Positions 63,736-64,000 of a stretch of DNA of 64,000 nt are shown one piece after another. Below the pieces are notes generated by a model, which made no database searches, was not told where the DNA came from, and saw only the letters and a list, made by a program, of their open reading frames with translations. A program made the translations under genes and the position numbers. The stretch spans positions 21,630,161-21,694,160 of the forward strand of contig NC_052046.1 of NCBI RefSeq assembly GCF_015832195.1, written 5' to 3'. This DNA comes from Motacilla alba alba. Its lineage: Eukaryota; Chordata; Aves; Passeriformes; Motacillidae. Positions within the stretch are counted from its first letter, which is position 1. Every line of letters starts with the position of its first letter.

Positions 63736-64000
63736 AATGCTGTAGAAAACTGAAGACCCCAGGGGGATGAAGTCTAAGTCAGAAGGCCCTTCAAATTAAA
63801 TAAATACATTTGAAAAATTAGGTTAAGTGATAGTCTGTGGGAAATAAGATTTGAAATATACTACACTTGAACTCACATTCACATTTGGAAAAGTATGTGC
63901 GCATGCAATTAATACAGTATGTTCAATAGTCTTTTCCAGAATATGCACTTGAACAAAAGTATTTTCTGGAAGAAAGGCCAGGAAAAAAAACTATTTACAT
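63736..64000. other. Unique non-coding DNA, no gene seen
   Basis: AT-rich sequence to the window end with no recognisable feature. Confidence 0.6.

Overview
This window reads as nuclear DNA from a bird. The strongest evidence is at least six fragments of CR1, the dominant avian LINE, some with recognisable reverse-transcriptase coding remnants. It also holds one well-delimited solo LTR, a fragment resembling an avian ERVL-type element, and faint MIR/amniote-SINE relics, in an AT-leaning background with no operon-like gene density. The species cannot be named from this sequence.

I found no host protein-coding gene, no rRNA or tRNA gene and no CRISPR array. The longest open frames, on both strands of 16.5-18.2 kb, come from a pyrimidine repeat that rarely or never spells a stop codon. 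Other frames longer than 100 codons lie in CR1 or LTR sequence, or in unique DNA with no recognisable domain or credible exon structure. The window is best described as intergenic or deep intronic DNA; a large intron cannot be excluded.

Layout: 1-1.4 kb unique; 1.45-2.43 kb solo LTR; 2.4-10.4 kb unique with ancient SINE traces; 10.4-11.8 kb the longest CR1 fragment (minus strand); 12.4-12.6 kb MIR-like SINE; 12.86 kb a C-run with quadruplex potential; 14.1-15.8 kb AT-rich unique DNA that may hold conserved non-coding elements; 16.49-18.2 kb a TTCC array broken about fifty times by GACAC; 18.2-33.7 kb mostly unique with SINE relics and simple repeats; 33.7, 40.0 and 46.9 kb CR1 on the minus strand; 38.2-38.6 kb a possible LTR remnant; 42.9 kb CR1 on the plus strand; 49.3-49.6 kb another conserved-element candidate; 57.47-57.65 kb a long near-perfect inverted repeat abutting a plus-strand CR1; 63.3-63.7 kb a minus-strand ERVL-like fragment.

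Nothing here works together as a pathway. The two most notable objects are the 73-bp-arm inverted repeat, which looks much younger than the CR1 it touches, and the 1.7 kb pyrimidine array, whose regular CpG-containing interruptions show no obvious CpG decay. All repeat-family names come from recognition by eye, not from a database search.
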